From positions 248,001-312,000 of the forward strand of contig NZ_QQBJ01000003.1 of assembly GCF_003347205.1 (NCBI RefSeq): a stretch of DNA of 64,000 nt. Direction: 5' to 3'. Below the pieces are notes generated by a model, which had not been told where the DNA came from, did no database searches, and worked only from the letters and a program-made list of their open reading frames with translations. Of this stretch, positions 16,627 through 25,200 are shown piece by piece. The stretch is from Mycolicibacterium moriokaense. GTDB lineage: Bacteria > Actinomycetota > Actinomycetes > Mycobacteriales > Mycobacteriaceae. A program made the position numbers and the translations under genes. Numbering within the stretch: position 1 is the stretch's first letter; each line of letters begins with the position of its first letter.

Positions 16627-17817
16627 ATGAACCACTTCGAGAAGGACACGATCATCAGCGGTCTCGGGATATCGCGCATCGGCCGCCGCACGGGAATCCC
16701 CGGAATCGAGCTGACGACCGAATCCGTCCGTGCCGCAATCGACGACGCCGGGCTGGCCCCGTCCGACATCGACGGCGTCGCCACGTTCGGCGACACCCCG
16801 GTGCCGGAAGTCCTTGACGCGCTGGGTATTCAAGCCGAGGAGGTCGGCGCCGGGTTCGCCACCGGCGGTGTGCTCATCCCGGTGATGTCGGCCTGCCGCG
16901 CGGTGGCCGAGGGCCGAGCGCGCCACGTCCTGGTCTACCGAACCGTGGCGATGCTCGGCGGCTCGATGAACCAGGAGGCGTCACCGATGCTCGCGCCGCT
17001 GGCCTCCCCGCCCGTCGAGCCCCGCGCCGCGGGCACCCGACGCAAGCTCAAACCATTCGAGGACGTCGACGAACTGGTGGCCGCCCATTCGTATTCGGCC
17101 GCGAACTGGTTGGCGATGCACTGCCGTCGGCATATGGAGCTCTACGGCACCACCAAGGAGCAGCTCGGCTGGCTGGCGATCAACAGCAGGCGCAACGCCG
17201 GCCTCAATCCGCGGGCGGCGTTTCGCGATCCCATGACGATGGACGACTATCTGGCGGCGCGTCCGGTGTCCACGCCGTTCGGATTGTTCGACTGCGACGT
17301 CCCGATCGACGGGTCCATCGCGCTGGTGGTCTCGCGCGCCGACTATGCGCCGGACTGCCCGAGCCCGGCGGTCACGGTGGAGGCACTCGGCGGCGCCTAC
17401 GGCTCGGGAGGCTGGTTTCACCGCGACGACTTCCCGAAGATGGCCTCGGTCGAGGCGGCCGCCGAGATGTGGTCACGCACGGATCTGACCCCGGCCGATG
17501 TCGACGTCGCCGAACTCTACGACGGCTTCACGTTCCTGACGTTCGCGTGGCTGGAGGCGTTGGGCTTCTGCGCCGACGGCGAGGCGGGCCCATTCGTGGA
17601 CGGGGCGACGCGCATCGCGCTGGACGGGGCGCTGCCGCTGAACACCTACGGCGGGCAACTGTCCGCCGGGCGGATGCACGGCTACTGGCTGCTGCACGAG
17701 GCGTGCCTGCAGTTGCGCGGCCAGGCGGGTGACCGGCAGTTGGCGACGCGGCCCGAGGTCGCCGTGGCGGCGGCGGGCGGCGGCCCGATCGCCGGCTGCC
17801 TGCTGCTGACCTGCTGA
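16627..17817 (+). CDS. Thiolase-fold lipid-transfer protein (Ltp-type, probable aldol/retro-aldol partner of DUF35)
   Basis: A 396-residue thiolase-superfamily protein. It has the N-terminal SGLGISRIGRR segment, SVRAAIDDAGL, the central ARHVLVYR strand, and near residue 298 the motif ELYDGFTFLTF typical of Ltp proteins. The C-terminus has AAAGGGPIAGCLLL. The position where true thiolases carry the nucleophilic Cys appears to read GFATGG, without Cys, which fits a non-thiolytic C-C lyase such as Ltp2. GGGAG precedes the ATG. It is divergent from the DUF35 gene. A steroid or branched-acyl side-chain role is inferred from family knowledge. Confidence 0.82.
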   Translation: MNHFEKDTIISGLGISRIGRRTGIPGIELTTESVRAAIDDAGLAPSDIDGVATFGDTPVPEVLDALGIQAEEVGAGFATGGVLIPVMSACRAVAEGRARHVLVYRTVAMLGGSMNQEASPMLAPLASPPVEPRAAGTRRKLKPFEDVDELVAAHSYSAANWLAMHCRRHMELYGTTKEQLGWLAINSRRNAGLNPRAAFRDPMTMDDYLAARPVSTPFGLFDCDVPIDGSIALVVSRADYAPDCPSPAVTVEALGGAYGSGGWFHRDDFPKMASVEAAAEMWSRTDLTPADVDVAELYDGFTFLTFAWLEALGFCADGEAGPFVDGATRIALDGALPLNTYGGQLSAGRMHGYWLLHEACLQLRGQAGDRQLATRPEVAVAAAGGGPIAGCLLLTC

Positions 17818-17867
17818 CCTGCCGGCGCAGCCTTGACAACCCGCGCCGGGGCTGTCAGGGTGAATCC

Positions 17868-17900
17868 CCCTTAAACGAAAACATGGTTTTCAGTTAAGGG
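17868..17900. promoter_or_regulatory. 33-bp palindrome upstream of DUF1214-sulfotransferase operon
   Basis: CCCTTAA at 17868-17874 pairs with TTAAGGG at 17894-17900, and GAAAAC at 17877-17882 pairs with GTTTTC at 17886-17891, around the central ATG trinucleotide. Thirteen of fifteen arm positions match. TTGACA at 17833-17838 could be a -35 element. The site lies 30 bases before the GTG at 17931. The TetR encoded downstream in the same operon (20299) is the natural candidate ligand; this is inferred. Confidence 0.6.
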
Positions 17901-17930
17901 ACTCGACCTCGGACATGGTGCGGAGGAAAC

Positions 17931-19160
17931 GTGAGCGTCGGTGACCCGTCGATGGCATGGCTGCCCCACTCCATCGCGGAGGCGACGTTCGCTGCCGACC
18001 CGAACGTGGGCGATGTCGACCTGGCCGCGGCCTGGGCGCGTCTGGTCGGCAAGCTCACCGACGCGGCGCGCACCGTCGACTCGGACTCCGCCGGCCGAAA
18101 CACGATCGACCGGGCGGCCGGGATGCGACACCTGCTGGTGCTTCTGACAACCGGTATCGACGAGGCGTTGCGGTTCGACCCCGATCCGATCCTGCGCGTC
18201 CGGCGCACCAGCACCGACGACGTCATCAGCTGGGGTATGGAGTGCCCGGACTGCCTGTACACCCGCGCGGTCATGCGGGGGAAGCAGAGCTACCGACTGT
18301 CCGGAAACCGCGGCACCGCACGCTATGTCGGGCTGCAGACGATGAACGGGATCGCCTCCACCGCCAACACCCTGGTCGACGAACTCGACGTCGGCCCCGA
18401 CGGCGACTTCGAGGTGATCCTGTCCGCCGAAGAGCGCCAAGGCAATTGGATGCCGATCGAGGGAGAGCATCCGACGTTGACGGTGCGGCACTTCTTCTAC
18501 GACTGGGACACCGAGGTGCCCTCCACGCTGCGCATCGAAGCGCTCAACGAGTCGACCGACGCCGCCCGGCCACGGGTACCCGCCGACATCGCGCTGTCCC
18601 GTCAACTCGTCGCGCTCGGCGAGTTCGTCAACGCCAACCTGGAGTTCTTTCTCCAATTCGGCGCGGCGGCACCGGTGAACGGCTTCCTGCCCGCGATCGA
18701 CCGGACCTCCATCGGCGCCGCCGCCGAGAACCGGCCGGTGATCGGGCGCTGGGAACTGGGCCCCGACGAGGCCCTGATCCTCGAAGTCGAGCCGCCCGAG
18801 GGCCTGTACTGGAGCTACTCGCTGGGCAACCCGTGGTGGGAGACCATTCACTACGGCCGCCACCAGTCCAGTCTCAACGCCCACCAGGCGAGCGTGGACG
18901 CCGACGGCCTGGTGCGTGTGGTGCTGTGTGACCGCGACCCCGGCGTCGCCAATTGGCTTGACACCGCTGGCCACAGCAACGGCGCGATGATCCTGCGCTG
19001 TGTGCGCACCGCGACCGCGCCGACGCCCCGCACCCGGCTGGTGTCGTTCGACGAGATCGCGGCGTCGCTGCCGGCCGACACCACAAGGGTCACTCCGCAG
19101 CAGCGTGCGGCGATCCTGGACCGGCGCAGGCGCGCCGTGAGCGAGAGGTTTGCCCGATGA
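17931..19160 (+). CDS. DUF1214-domain protein
   Basis: A 409-residue soluble protein. Residues about 280-390 contain the DUF1214 landmarks: GLYWSYSLGNPWW, HYGRHQSSLNAHQASVDADG, then DRDPGVANWLDTAGH and ILRC. The N-terminal part is alpha-helical and lacks a recognisable motif. The GTG start is supported by CGGAGG seven bases upstream. The stop overlaps the sulfotransferase start (ATGA). The C-terminal part is clearly paralogous to the protein ending at 777. The repeated pairing of this family with lipid-modifying enzymes suggests a lipid or sterol role, but no activity can be assigned. Confidence 0.8.
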   Translation: MSVGDPSMAWLPHSIAEATFAADPNVGDVDLAAAWARLVGKLTDAARTVDSDSAGRNTIDRAAGMRHLLVLLTTGIDEALRFDPDPILRVRRTSTDDVISWGMECPDCLYTRAVMRGKQSYRLSGNRGTARYVGLQTMNGIASTANTLVDELDVGPDGDFEVILSAEERQGNWMPIEGEHPTLTVRHFFYDWDTEVPSTLRIEALNESTDAARPRVPADIALSRQLVALGEFVNANLEFFLQFGAAAPVNGFLPAIDRTSIGAAAENRPVIGRWELGPDEALILEVEPPEGLYWSYSLGNPWWETIHYGRHQSSLNAHQASVDADGLVRVVLCDRDPGVANWLDTAGHSNGAMILRCVRTATAPTPRTRLVSFDEIAASLPADTTRVTPQQRAAILDRRRRAVSERFAR

Positions 19161-20302
19161 CGTTCTCCGCCGACGAACTCGAAGACGGCGCCCGCGCGGC
19201 GACCGGATTGCACGACTTCGGCTCGTCTTACTACCGCGAGGGCCTCGAGCGCACCGTCGCGGCATTGAACACCGAAGCCGACCTCTCCGACATGGGCCGG
19301 GTGATCCAGCACGCGACCATCAGCAACGCGCTGATCCAACGGCTGAAGATCGAGGACACCTACGCCAACCATCCCGAGATCGACGACGAAATCGTCGGTG
19401 GCCCGGTCTTTGTCATCGGACTGCCGAGAACAGGGACGACGGCGCTGAGCCAGCTGGTTGCGGCCGACCCCCAGTTCCGCTCGCTGCGGATGTGGGAGTC
19501 GCAGGCCCCGACTCCCCCGCCGGAGGCCGCCACCCAGGACACCGATCCGCGCATCGCCGAGGCGGAGGCCGGGCTGCAGATGCTCAACGACATGTTCCCG
19601 TTGATGAAGACGCTCTACAACTCCGAGGCGACGGCGCCGACCGAATGCCAGGACCTGATGGGGATGAGCTTTCGGACCTTCCACTTCGACGGCGTCGTCC
19701 GCGTGCCCGGGTACCTGGCCTGGTTGATGGACTGCGACATGCGCGAGACGTACAGGTTTCACCGGCGCGTGCTGAAACTGCTTCAGTGGCACTGCCCGCC
19801 GACCCTGTGGCATCTCAAGACGCCCGTTCACGTGTTCGCGCTCGACGCGCTCATCGAGGCGTATCCGGACGCGAAGTTCATGTGGAGCCACCGCGATCCC
19901 GCGAAGGTGATGGGCTCGGTGTGCAGCCTGATCCGATACGTGCGCAGCTGGAGCAGCGACCGCGACGACCCGGAAGAACTCGGCGCCGAACAACTGGATA
20001 GCTGGTCCGAAGGCATCCGGCGGGCGATGGACTTCCGGAAACGCGTTGGCGACGAACGCTTCTCCGACATCGCCTTCGCCGACCTGCAGGCCGACCCGGT
20101 GGCCACGCTCGCCGCCGGCTACGAGGCCCTCGGCCTCGAGTTCACCGCCGCGACCGAGCGGTCGGTGCAGCAGTGGGCGGGTGCGCACAAGCCCGGCGCG
20201 CGGGGCTCGCACGACTACGACCTCGCCGACTACGGCCTGACCCCGGAATCGGTGCACGAACGATTCACCGAGTACCTGCGCAGCTACGACGCGAGCGCAT
20301 GA
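19157..20302 (+). CDS. Sulfotransferase family protein
   Basis: A 381-residue sulfotransferase-3-type protein. The PAPS 5'-phosphosulfate loop is GLPRTGTTALSQLV near residue 90, and the 3'-phosphate region is WSHRDPAKVMGSVCSL near residue 247. The KTPVHVF segment is typical of the actinobacterial clade. It would transfer sulfate from PAPS to a hydroxylated lipid or small molecule; many members in mycobacteria remain uncharacterised. Four-base overlaps link it to the DUF1214 gene upstream and the TetR gene downstream. Confidence 0.88.
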   Translation: MTFSADELEDGARAATGLHDFGSSYYREGLERTVAALNTEADLSDMGRVIQHATISNALIQRLKIEDTYANHPEIDDEIVGGPVFVIGLPRTGTTALSQLVAADPQFRSLRMWESQAPTPPPEAATQDTDPRIAEAEAGLQMLNDMFPLMKTLYNSEATAPTECQDLMGMSFRTFHFDGVVRVPGYLAWLMDCDMRETYRFHRRVLKLLQWHCPPTLWHLKTPVHVFALDALIEAYPDAKFMWSHRDPAKVMGSVCSLIRYVRSWSSDRDDPEELGAEQLDSWSEGIRRAMDFRKRVGDERFSDIAFADLQADPVATLAAGYEALGLEFTAATERSVQQWAGAHKPGARGSHDYDLADYGLTPESVHERFTEYLRSYDASA

Positions 20303-20958
20303 CTCGGCCGACCACGCGGCGGCGGGACAAGCTGGCGCCCGACCCCAACATCAGGCGCGCCCTTCTGGGCGCCGCCACCACATCGGTCCGCGAGCACGGG
20401 GTCCGGGGACTCAGCGTCGCGGCCGTGCTCGAGCGCGCGCAGTTGAGCACCCGCGCCTTCTACCGGCACTTCGAGTCCAAGGACCAACTGGTCACGGCAG
20501 TCTTCCTGGAGATGGCCCACGCTGAGATGCGAAGGCTCCGAAGAACAATGGCCGACACCGCCGACGCGGCGGAGGCCGTCGGCGCCTGGGTGGACGCGCG
20601 GCTGGACCTGGCCTTCGACCGCACCATCGGCTCGGATCTGCGCCGGCTGTCGCTGGAGGCCCAATCGCAGATGTTCGCCTCCCCCGAACTGATCCAACCC
20701 GCCTACGCCGCGATGCTGGCCCCGCTGATCGAGGCGCTGCAACGCGGCCTCGACAATGGCGAGTTCACCGGCATCGACCCGCCGACCGAAGCCCAGTCCA
20801 TCCAGGGGGTGGTGTGGGCGAGCACGGAACGGCAATGGGCAACGGGCGACTGCGAACGCGGCGCCGTCCGCGGCCACGTGCTGCGCTTCTGCCTGCGCGG
20901 CCTCGGCGTCCACCAGGACGCGATCACCCGAATCGTCGGACACACAGAGGAGACCTGA
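20299..20958 (+). CDS. TetR-family transcriptional regulator
   Basis: A 219-residue TetR regulator. The HTH reads GLSVAAVLERAQLSTRAFYRHF, close to the Pfam TetR_N consensus. The ATG overlaps the sulfotransferase stop (ATGA) and the gene ends on the first base of the following SDR (TGATG), so it is embedded in the DUF1214-sulfotransferase-TetR-SDR operon. It may autoregulate the operon through the palindrome at 17868-17900. Confidence 0.87.
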   Translation: MTRPTTRRRDKLAPDPNIRRALLGAATTSVREHGVRGLSVAAVLERAQLSTRAFYRHFESKDQLVTAVFLEMAHAEMRRLRRTMADTADAAEAVGAWVDARLDLAFDRTIGSDLRRLSLEAQSQMFASPELIQPAYAAMLAPLIEALQRGLDNGEFTGIDPPTEAQSIQGVVWASTERQWATGDCERGAVRGHVLRFCLRGLGVHQDAITRIVGHTEET

Positions 20959-21761
20959 TGGACCTGGGCTTGCGCGGAAGCACGGCGGTGGTCACCGGCG
21001 GCAGCAAGGGCATGGGCCTGGCGATCGCGGAAACCCTTGCCGCCGAAGGGGCCAGCGTGGCGGTGATGGCCAGAGGCAGGGCGGCGCTCGACGCGGCGGT
21101 GGAAGCGCTGCGCAGCGCGGGCGCGCCCGACGCCGTCGGCATCAGCGTCGACATGGCCGACGGCGACTCGATCGCGGCCGGCTTCGCCGAGGTCGCCGAC
21201 CGCTGGGGCCGGCTCAACAGCCTCGTGCACACGATCGGCCCCGGCGACGGGTACTTCGAGCAGATGGACGACGCGGAGTGGGACGCCGCGTTCACCCTGG
21301 GCACCATGTCCGGCGTGCGGTCCATCCGCGCGTCGCTGCCGCTGTTGCGTGCCGCCGACTGGGCCCGCATCGTCACGCTGTCCGCCCACTCGATTCAGCG
21401 GCAGAACCCGCGCATCGTGGCCTACACCGCGTCGAAGGCCGCGCTGTCCAGCGTCACCAAGAACCTGTCGAAGAGCCTCGCCAAGGACGGCATCCTGGTC
21501 AACTGCGTGTGCCCCGGCACCATCGTCACGGCGAGCTTCACCGAAGTCCTGTCCGACATCCTGGCCGCCGACGGCCTGGACGCCACCGACCCGCACGACG
21601 TCATGACGTGGATCGACAACAACTTTCACCAGCCGTGCGACCTCGGCCGCGCCGGTCTGCCCGAGGAGATCGCCTCGATCACGGCCTACCTGGCGTCCAA
21701 GCGCAACGGCTACGTCACCGGGGCGACCGTGAACGTCGACGGCGGCTCCGACTTCGTCTGA
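20958..21761 (+). CDS. Short-chain dehydrogenase/reductase
   Basis: A 267-residue classical SDR. TGGSKGMG is the cofactor loop; the active-site Ser (TLSAHSIQ) and YTASK are present; the C-terminus ends NVDGGSDFV. The NNAG position reads HTIGPGDG, a variation seen in some clades. GAGGAGA gives a good Shine-Dalgarno. It is the last gene of the operon that begins at 17931. The downstream region holds the TetR-R2lox promoter. Confidence 0.87.
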   Translation: MDLGLRGSTAVVTGGSKGMGLAIAETLAAEGASVAVMARGRAALDAAVEALRSAGAPDAVGISVDMADGDSIAAGFAEVADRWGRLNSLVHTIGPGDGYFEQMDDAEWDAAFTLGTMSGVRSIRASLPLLRAADWARIVTLSAHSIQRQNPRIVAYTASKAALSSVTKNLSKSLAKDGILVNCVCPGTIVTASFTEVLSDILAADGLDATDPHDVMTWIDNNFHQPCDLGRAGLPEEIASITAYLASKRNGYVTGATVNVDGGSDFV

Positions 21762-21765
21762 ACCC

Positions 21766-21793
21766 TTGACCGTGACGCTGCTCACAGTAATAT
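21766..21793 (+). promoter_or_regulatory. Promoter of TetR-R2lox operon
   Basis: TTGACC at 21766-21771 and TAATAT at 21788-21793 are separated by 16 bases and match sigma-A-type elements well. Transcription would start near 21800, at the centre of the palindrome described at 21781-21817, so a bound repressor would block initiation. Confidence 0.6.
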
Positions 21794-21817
21794 GACCAGT
21801 GGTCATACCCCTGTGAG
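21781..21817. promoter_or_regulatory. Nested 37-bp palindrome, probable TetR operator
   Basis: The core TATGACCA-G-TGGTCATA (21791-21807) is a perfect palindrome centred on 21799. Outside it, CTCACAG (21781-21787) and CTGTGAG (21811-21817) are a second perfect pair at equal distance (three bases each side). In total 30 of 36 positions are paired. It overlaps the -10 element and the predicted start site and ends nine bases before the TetR ATG. The adjacent TetR is the likely binder. Confidence 0.65.
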
Positions 21818-21825
21818 GAGGACCG

Positions 21826-22503
21826 ATGCCGACGGTGACATGGGCTCGCGTGGACCCGGTGCGACGCGCCGCCGTCGTCGAGGCGGCGGAGGCGGAGTTC
21901 GGTGCGCACGGGTTCTCGCAGGGCAGCCTCAACGTCATCGCCCGGCAGGCAGGCGTCGCGAAGGGCAGCCTGTTCCAGTATTTCGCGGACAAGCGTGACC
22001 TGTTCGCCTACATCGCCGACATCGGCAGCCAGCGAGTCCGGTCCTACATGGAGGACCGCATCCGGGAACTCGACCCGAGTCGGCCGTTCTTCGAGTTTCT
22101 GACCGACCTGCTCGACACCTGGGTGGCGTACTTCGCCGAGAACCCGCGCGATCGCGCCCTGCACGCGGCCGCCAGCCTGGAGGTAGACACCGAGGCACGG
22201 GTCAGCGTGCGCACGGTGATCCATCGGCACTACCTCGAGGTGCTACGACCGCTGGTCGGCGACGCCCGGTCGCGCGGTGACCTCCGTGCCGACTGCGACA
22301 TCGACGCCCTGCTGTCGCTGCTGCTGATGATCTTCCCGCACATGGCGCTGGCGCCGTACGTGCGGGGCATGGATCCCATTCTCGGCCTTGATGATCCGAC
22401 CCCAGAGCAGCCCGCGCTGGCCGTGCGCAGGCTGGTCGCCGTGCTGGCGGACGCATTCGCCGCCAGCAATCCAGCCCCGATGACCAAGGAGGTCAACCGA
22501 TGA
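21826..22503 (+). CDS. TetR-family regulator (Rv0232-like position)
   Basis: A 225-residue TetR protein. The HTH is [28 protein letters not shown] Shine-Dalgarno lies just upstream. The stop overlaps the R2lox ATG (ATGA). In M. tuberculosis a TetR gene (Rv0232) directly precedes the R2lox gene Rv0233, so both gene order and product fit that locus. It probably represses its own operon through the palindrome at 21781-21817. The inducing ligand is unknown. Confidence 0.88.
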   Translation: MPTVTWARVDPVRRAAVVEAAEAEFGAHGFSQGSLNVIARQAGVAKGSLFQYFADKRDLFAYIADIGSQRVRSYMEDRIRELDPSRPFFEFLTDLLDTWVAYFAENPRDRALHAAASLEVDTEARVSVRTVIHRHYLEVLRPLVGDARSRGDLRADCDIDALLSLLLMIFPHMALAPYVRGMDPILGLDDPTPEQPALAVRRLVAVLADAFAASNPAPMTKEVNR

Positions 22504-23438
22504 CACGGACCCGTTCGCACTCGCTCGCCGAAGGCGGCCTGAACTGGGACAGCCTGCCGCTGAAACTGTTCGCCGGCGGCAACGCCAAGTTCTGGAACCC
22601 CGCCGACATCGACTTCTCCCGCGACCGGGCCGACTGGGAGGCGCTGAGCGACCTGGAGCGGGAGTGGGCGACCCGGTTGTGCGCGCAGTTCATCGCGGGC
22701 GAGGAAGCCGTCACCCAGGACATCCAGCCGTTCATGGCGGCGATGCGCGCCGAGGGGCGCCTCGGCGACGAGATGTACCTGACGCAGTTCGCGTTCGAGG
22801 AGGCAAAGCACACGCAGGTGTTCCGGATGTGGCTGGACGCCGTCGGGGTCACCGACGACCTGCAGGTGTTCCTCGACGACCTGCCCACCTACCGCAAGAT
22901 CTTCTACGAGGAACTCCCCGAATCGCTCGACTCGCTGGTCAACGATCCATCGCCAGCCGCCCAGGTGCGCGCGTCGGTGACCTACAACCACGTCATCGAA
23001 GGCATGATGGCGTTGACGGGATACTTTGCCTGGCACCGCATCTGCGTGGACAACAACATCCTCCCCGGCATGCAGGAGCTGGTGCGGCGCATCGGCGACG
23101 ACGAGCGCAGACACATGGCGTGGGGCACGTTCACCTGCCGGCGCCACGTCGCCGCCGACGATTCCAACTGGGGTGTGTTCGAGGCGCGGATGAACGAGTT
23201 GATCCCGATGGCGCTGCAGAACACCGACGACGCCTACGACCTCTACGAGACGGTCCCGTTCAACCTGGAGAAGGACGAGTTCCAGGCCTACGCCGCCGAC
23301 AAGGGAATGCGGCGCTTCGGCACGATCAGCAGCGCCAGGGGCCGACCGCTTCAGGAGATCGACATCGACTACTCCCCGCTGCACCTGGAGGACACGTTCG
23401 CCGACGAGGACGCTAAAGCGCTCGCAGCTTCGGCCTGA
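22500..23438 (+). CDS. R2-like ligand-binding oxidase (R2lox, Rv0233 homologue)
   Basis: A 312-residue ferritin-fold protein very close to the M. tuberculosis R2lox from memory, sharing long identical blocks. All dimetal ligands are present at the same numbering: E68, E101, H104, E167, E202, H205. V71 and Y162, which form the Val-Tyr ether cross-link, are also conserved. R2lox holds a Mn/Fe cofactor, binds a fatty-acid-like ligand and performs two-electron oxidations; it is not a ribonucleotide reductase subunit although often annotated as one. It is co-transcribed with its TetR. The physiological substrate is unknown. Confidence 0.95.
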   Translation: MTRTRSHSLAEGGLNWDSLPLKLFAGGNAKFWNPADIDFSRDRADWEALSDLEREWATRLCAQFIAGEEAVTQDIQPFMAAMRAEGRLGDEMYLTQFAFEEAKHTQVFRMWLDAVGVTDDLQVFLDDLPTYRKIFYEELPESLDSLVNDPSPAAQVRASVTYNHVIEGMMALTGYFAWHRICVDNNILPGMQELVRRIGDDERRHMAWGTFTCRRHVAADDSNWGVFEARMNELIPMALQNTDDAYDLYETVPFNLEKDEFQAYAADKGMRRFGTISSARGRPLQEIDIDYSPLHLEDTFADEDAKALAASA

Positions 23439-23526
23439 GCGAAGGCATCGGTTAGCCGCACGATTGCACTGAGGGTCGCCGGCTGGCGGAAGTCACAGCC
23501 CTATACGCAATTTCGGGCGTGGGAGG

Positions 23527-24903
23527 CTACCTCTGCTGCACCTGCTCCAGCGCCAGCCCGGTGCTGCGCGGGCCGAGGAAGCCGACGTCGAGACACAGCA
23601 GCACGATCAGCACGGCCGATCCGGAGAAGACCGCGACCGGACCCAGGGCCGCAAGCGCAGGCACCGCGACGAACGGCATCACCGTCGAGGTCGCGCGCGA
23701 CAGCGAGTAGCAGATGCCGCTGGCGGTGCTGCGGATCGCGGTCGGGAAGATCTCGGCCTGGTAGATGTGGAACCCGTTGGAGAAGATGTTGGACACCGCG
23801 GTCAGCAGGAAGCCCGCGATGACGATCACCGCGACGTTCGTCGAAGCGGCGAAGGCGATGCCGCACAGGCCGATTCCGAGCGCGGAGACGATGATCAGGT
23901 GCTTGCGCTCGAAGCGCTCCACCAGCGGCACCGAGATCAGCGACCCGATGGGGTACCCGGCGAACGCCAACGCCGCGTAGCCGAGCGATTCGGTGACATT
24001 GAAGCCCTTGCTCACCAACACCAACGGGGCCAGGGTGCCGAAGCCGTAGTAGGCCACCGTCTGCAGCACCTGGAAGATCACCAACATCACCGTGCGCCTG
24101 CGGTAGTCGCGGAAGGCAATTCGCAGCACCGCCGCGACACTGGGCGCGTCGTCGGCTGACGAGACACCCTCGGGCAGCGCCGATTGCGATACCGCCGTGC
24201 CGGGCGCGGCCTTGGCGGCGACGGATTCGACGATCCTGCGGGCTTCGGCGTGCCTGCCGCGACTCTCCAGCCAGCGCGGCGACTCCGGCAGCACAGCCCG
24301 CACCGCCATGACGAACACCGCGCCGAGGCCGCCGAACAGCAACAGCCATCGCCACCCGTCGATGCCGAAGAGCTCATGGCGGGCAACCAGTTTGCCGCCC
24401 AACAGCGCCGCCAGCGGAACTCCCAGAAAGCCGATGGTGTACGCCCACGCCGTCATCCGGCCACGGTGCTTGGCGGGGATGAACTCGGCCAGATAGGTGT
24501 CGATGAGGACAAGCTCCGCCCCCAAACCGATGCCGGCGAGGACACGCAGCACGAGGAAGGTCTCGATGTTCGGCGAGAACGCGGCGGCGAACGAGAACAG
24601 GGAGTACACCAGCAGGTTGAGGATGAACACCCGGCGGCGACCCAGCCGGTCCGCGGCGATGGACAGCACGTTGGCGCCGACGAACATTCCGGCGAACCCC
24701 GCGGCGATCACCATCGACTTGCCCAGGGTGCCCAGCCCGAACTCCTTGGCGAGCACCGGCGCGAGCACGCCGCCGAGGAACACCTCGTAGAGATCGAAGA
24801 ACGTGCCGATGCCCACCACGACCACCAGCCGCCAATGCCAGCGGCTGACCGGTAGCCGCTCCAGGACCGACGATGCCGTGGTGATCGCTGCCGGACTTCC
24901 CAT
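23527..24903 (-). CDS. MFS transporter, sugar/metabolite:H+ symporter type
   Basis: A 458-residue, 12-TM major facilitator protein. After the first helix (GIGTFFDLYEVFLGG), the loop 2-3 motif ADRLGRRRVF and the motif PESPRWLESRGRHAEARR after helix 6 place it in the sugar-porter/aromatic-acid symporter group. ATG 24903 has GAGGGGAG just upstream and is preferred over ATG 24927. It is divergent from the MarR-mmpS-mmpL operon with a 20-bp palindrome in between. Import of an organic acid is a fair guess; the substrate cannot be read. Confidence 0.87.
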   Translation of the reverse strand: MGSPAAITTASSVLERLPVSRWHWRLVVVVGIGTFFDLYEVFLGGVLAPVLAKEFGLGTLGKSMVIAAGFAGMFVGANVLSIAADRLGRRRVFILNLLVYSLFSFAAAFSPNIETFLVLRVLAGIGLGAELVLIDTYLAEFIPAKHRGRMTAWAYTIGFLGVPLAALLGGKLVARHELFGIDGWRWLLLFGGLGAVFVMAVRAVLPESPRWLESRGRHAEARRIVESVAAKAAPGTAVSQSALPEGVSSADDAPSVAAVLRIAFRDYRRRTVMLVIFQVLQTVAYYGFGTLAPLVLVSKGFNVTESLGYAALAFAGYPIGSLISVPLVERFERKHLIIVSALGIGLCGIAFAASTNVAVIVIAGFLLTAVSNIFSNGFHIYQAEIFPTAIRSTASGICYSLSRATSTVMPFVAVPALAALGPVAVFSGSAVLIVLLCLDVGFLGPRSTGLALEQVQQR

Positions 24904-25000
24904 GTGCTCTCCCCTCGCCGCTGTCATTGTCGTTTTCTCCCAGCCCAGAGGGCTATCACCACAGCGAAGTGTTCGCCGCCGCGCGCAAGAACTTCCCATT

Positions 25001-25020
25001 TACATTGCTATAGCTATGTA
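25001..25020. promoter_or_regulatory. 20-bp palindrome between MFS and MarR genes, probable MarR operator
   Basis: TACATTGCTATAGCTATGTA at 25001-25020 is palindromic at 18 of 20 positions, with one T/T mismatched pair. It lies about 100 bases upstream of the MFS start and 180 upstream of marR. Size and symmetry suit a MarR dimer. A GC-rich palindromic run follows directly. The rest of the 297-base region 24904-25200 shows only the marR promoter. Confidence 0.55.
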
Positions 25021-25165
25021 GCCGCGCCGCGGCGGCGACCCTCAGCGATCCACATCTAGTTTTGCGGCTTTCAGCAGTCTCACAGAAAACCCTGCCATGC
25101 AGGTCAACTGGCAAACGCTGGCGCTGCGGGCCGTCAACCCGACCCGTGAGGGCGATCACTCGTGA

Positions 25166-25194
25166 TTGCACGTACATATGTGGCGTGATACTAA
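25166..25194 (+). promoter_or_regulatory. Promoter of MarR-mmpS-mmpL operon
   Basis: TTGCAC at 25166-25171, a 17-base spacer and TACTAA at 25189-25194. The start site predicted about seven bases on coincides with the GTG at 25201, so the mRNA is probably leaderless. The spacer contains the perfect octamer palindrome ACATATGT (25174-25181), sharing ACAT/ATGT ends with the site at 25001-25020. Confidence 0.5.
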
Positions 25195-25200
25195 TCCGAT

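Noticed and set aside
21781-21817. RNA hairpin/attenuator upstream of tetR-R2lox
   Set aside because: The predicted transcription start lies at the centre of the palindrome, so the mRNA would contain only one arm; a DNA operator is the better reading.
23439-23526. Terminator between the convergent R2lox and MFS genes
   Set aside because: No stable inverted repeat was found in this 88-base gap.
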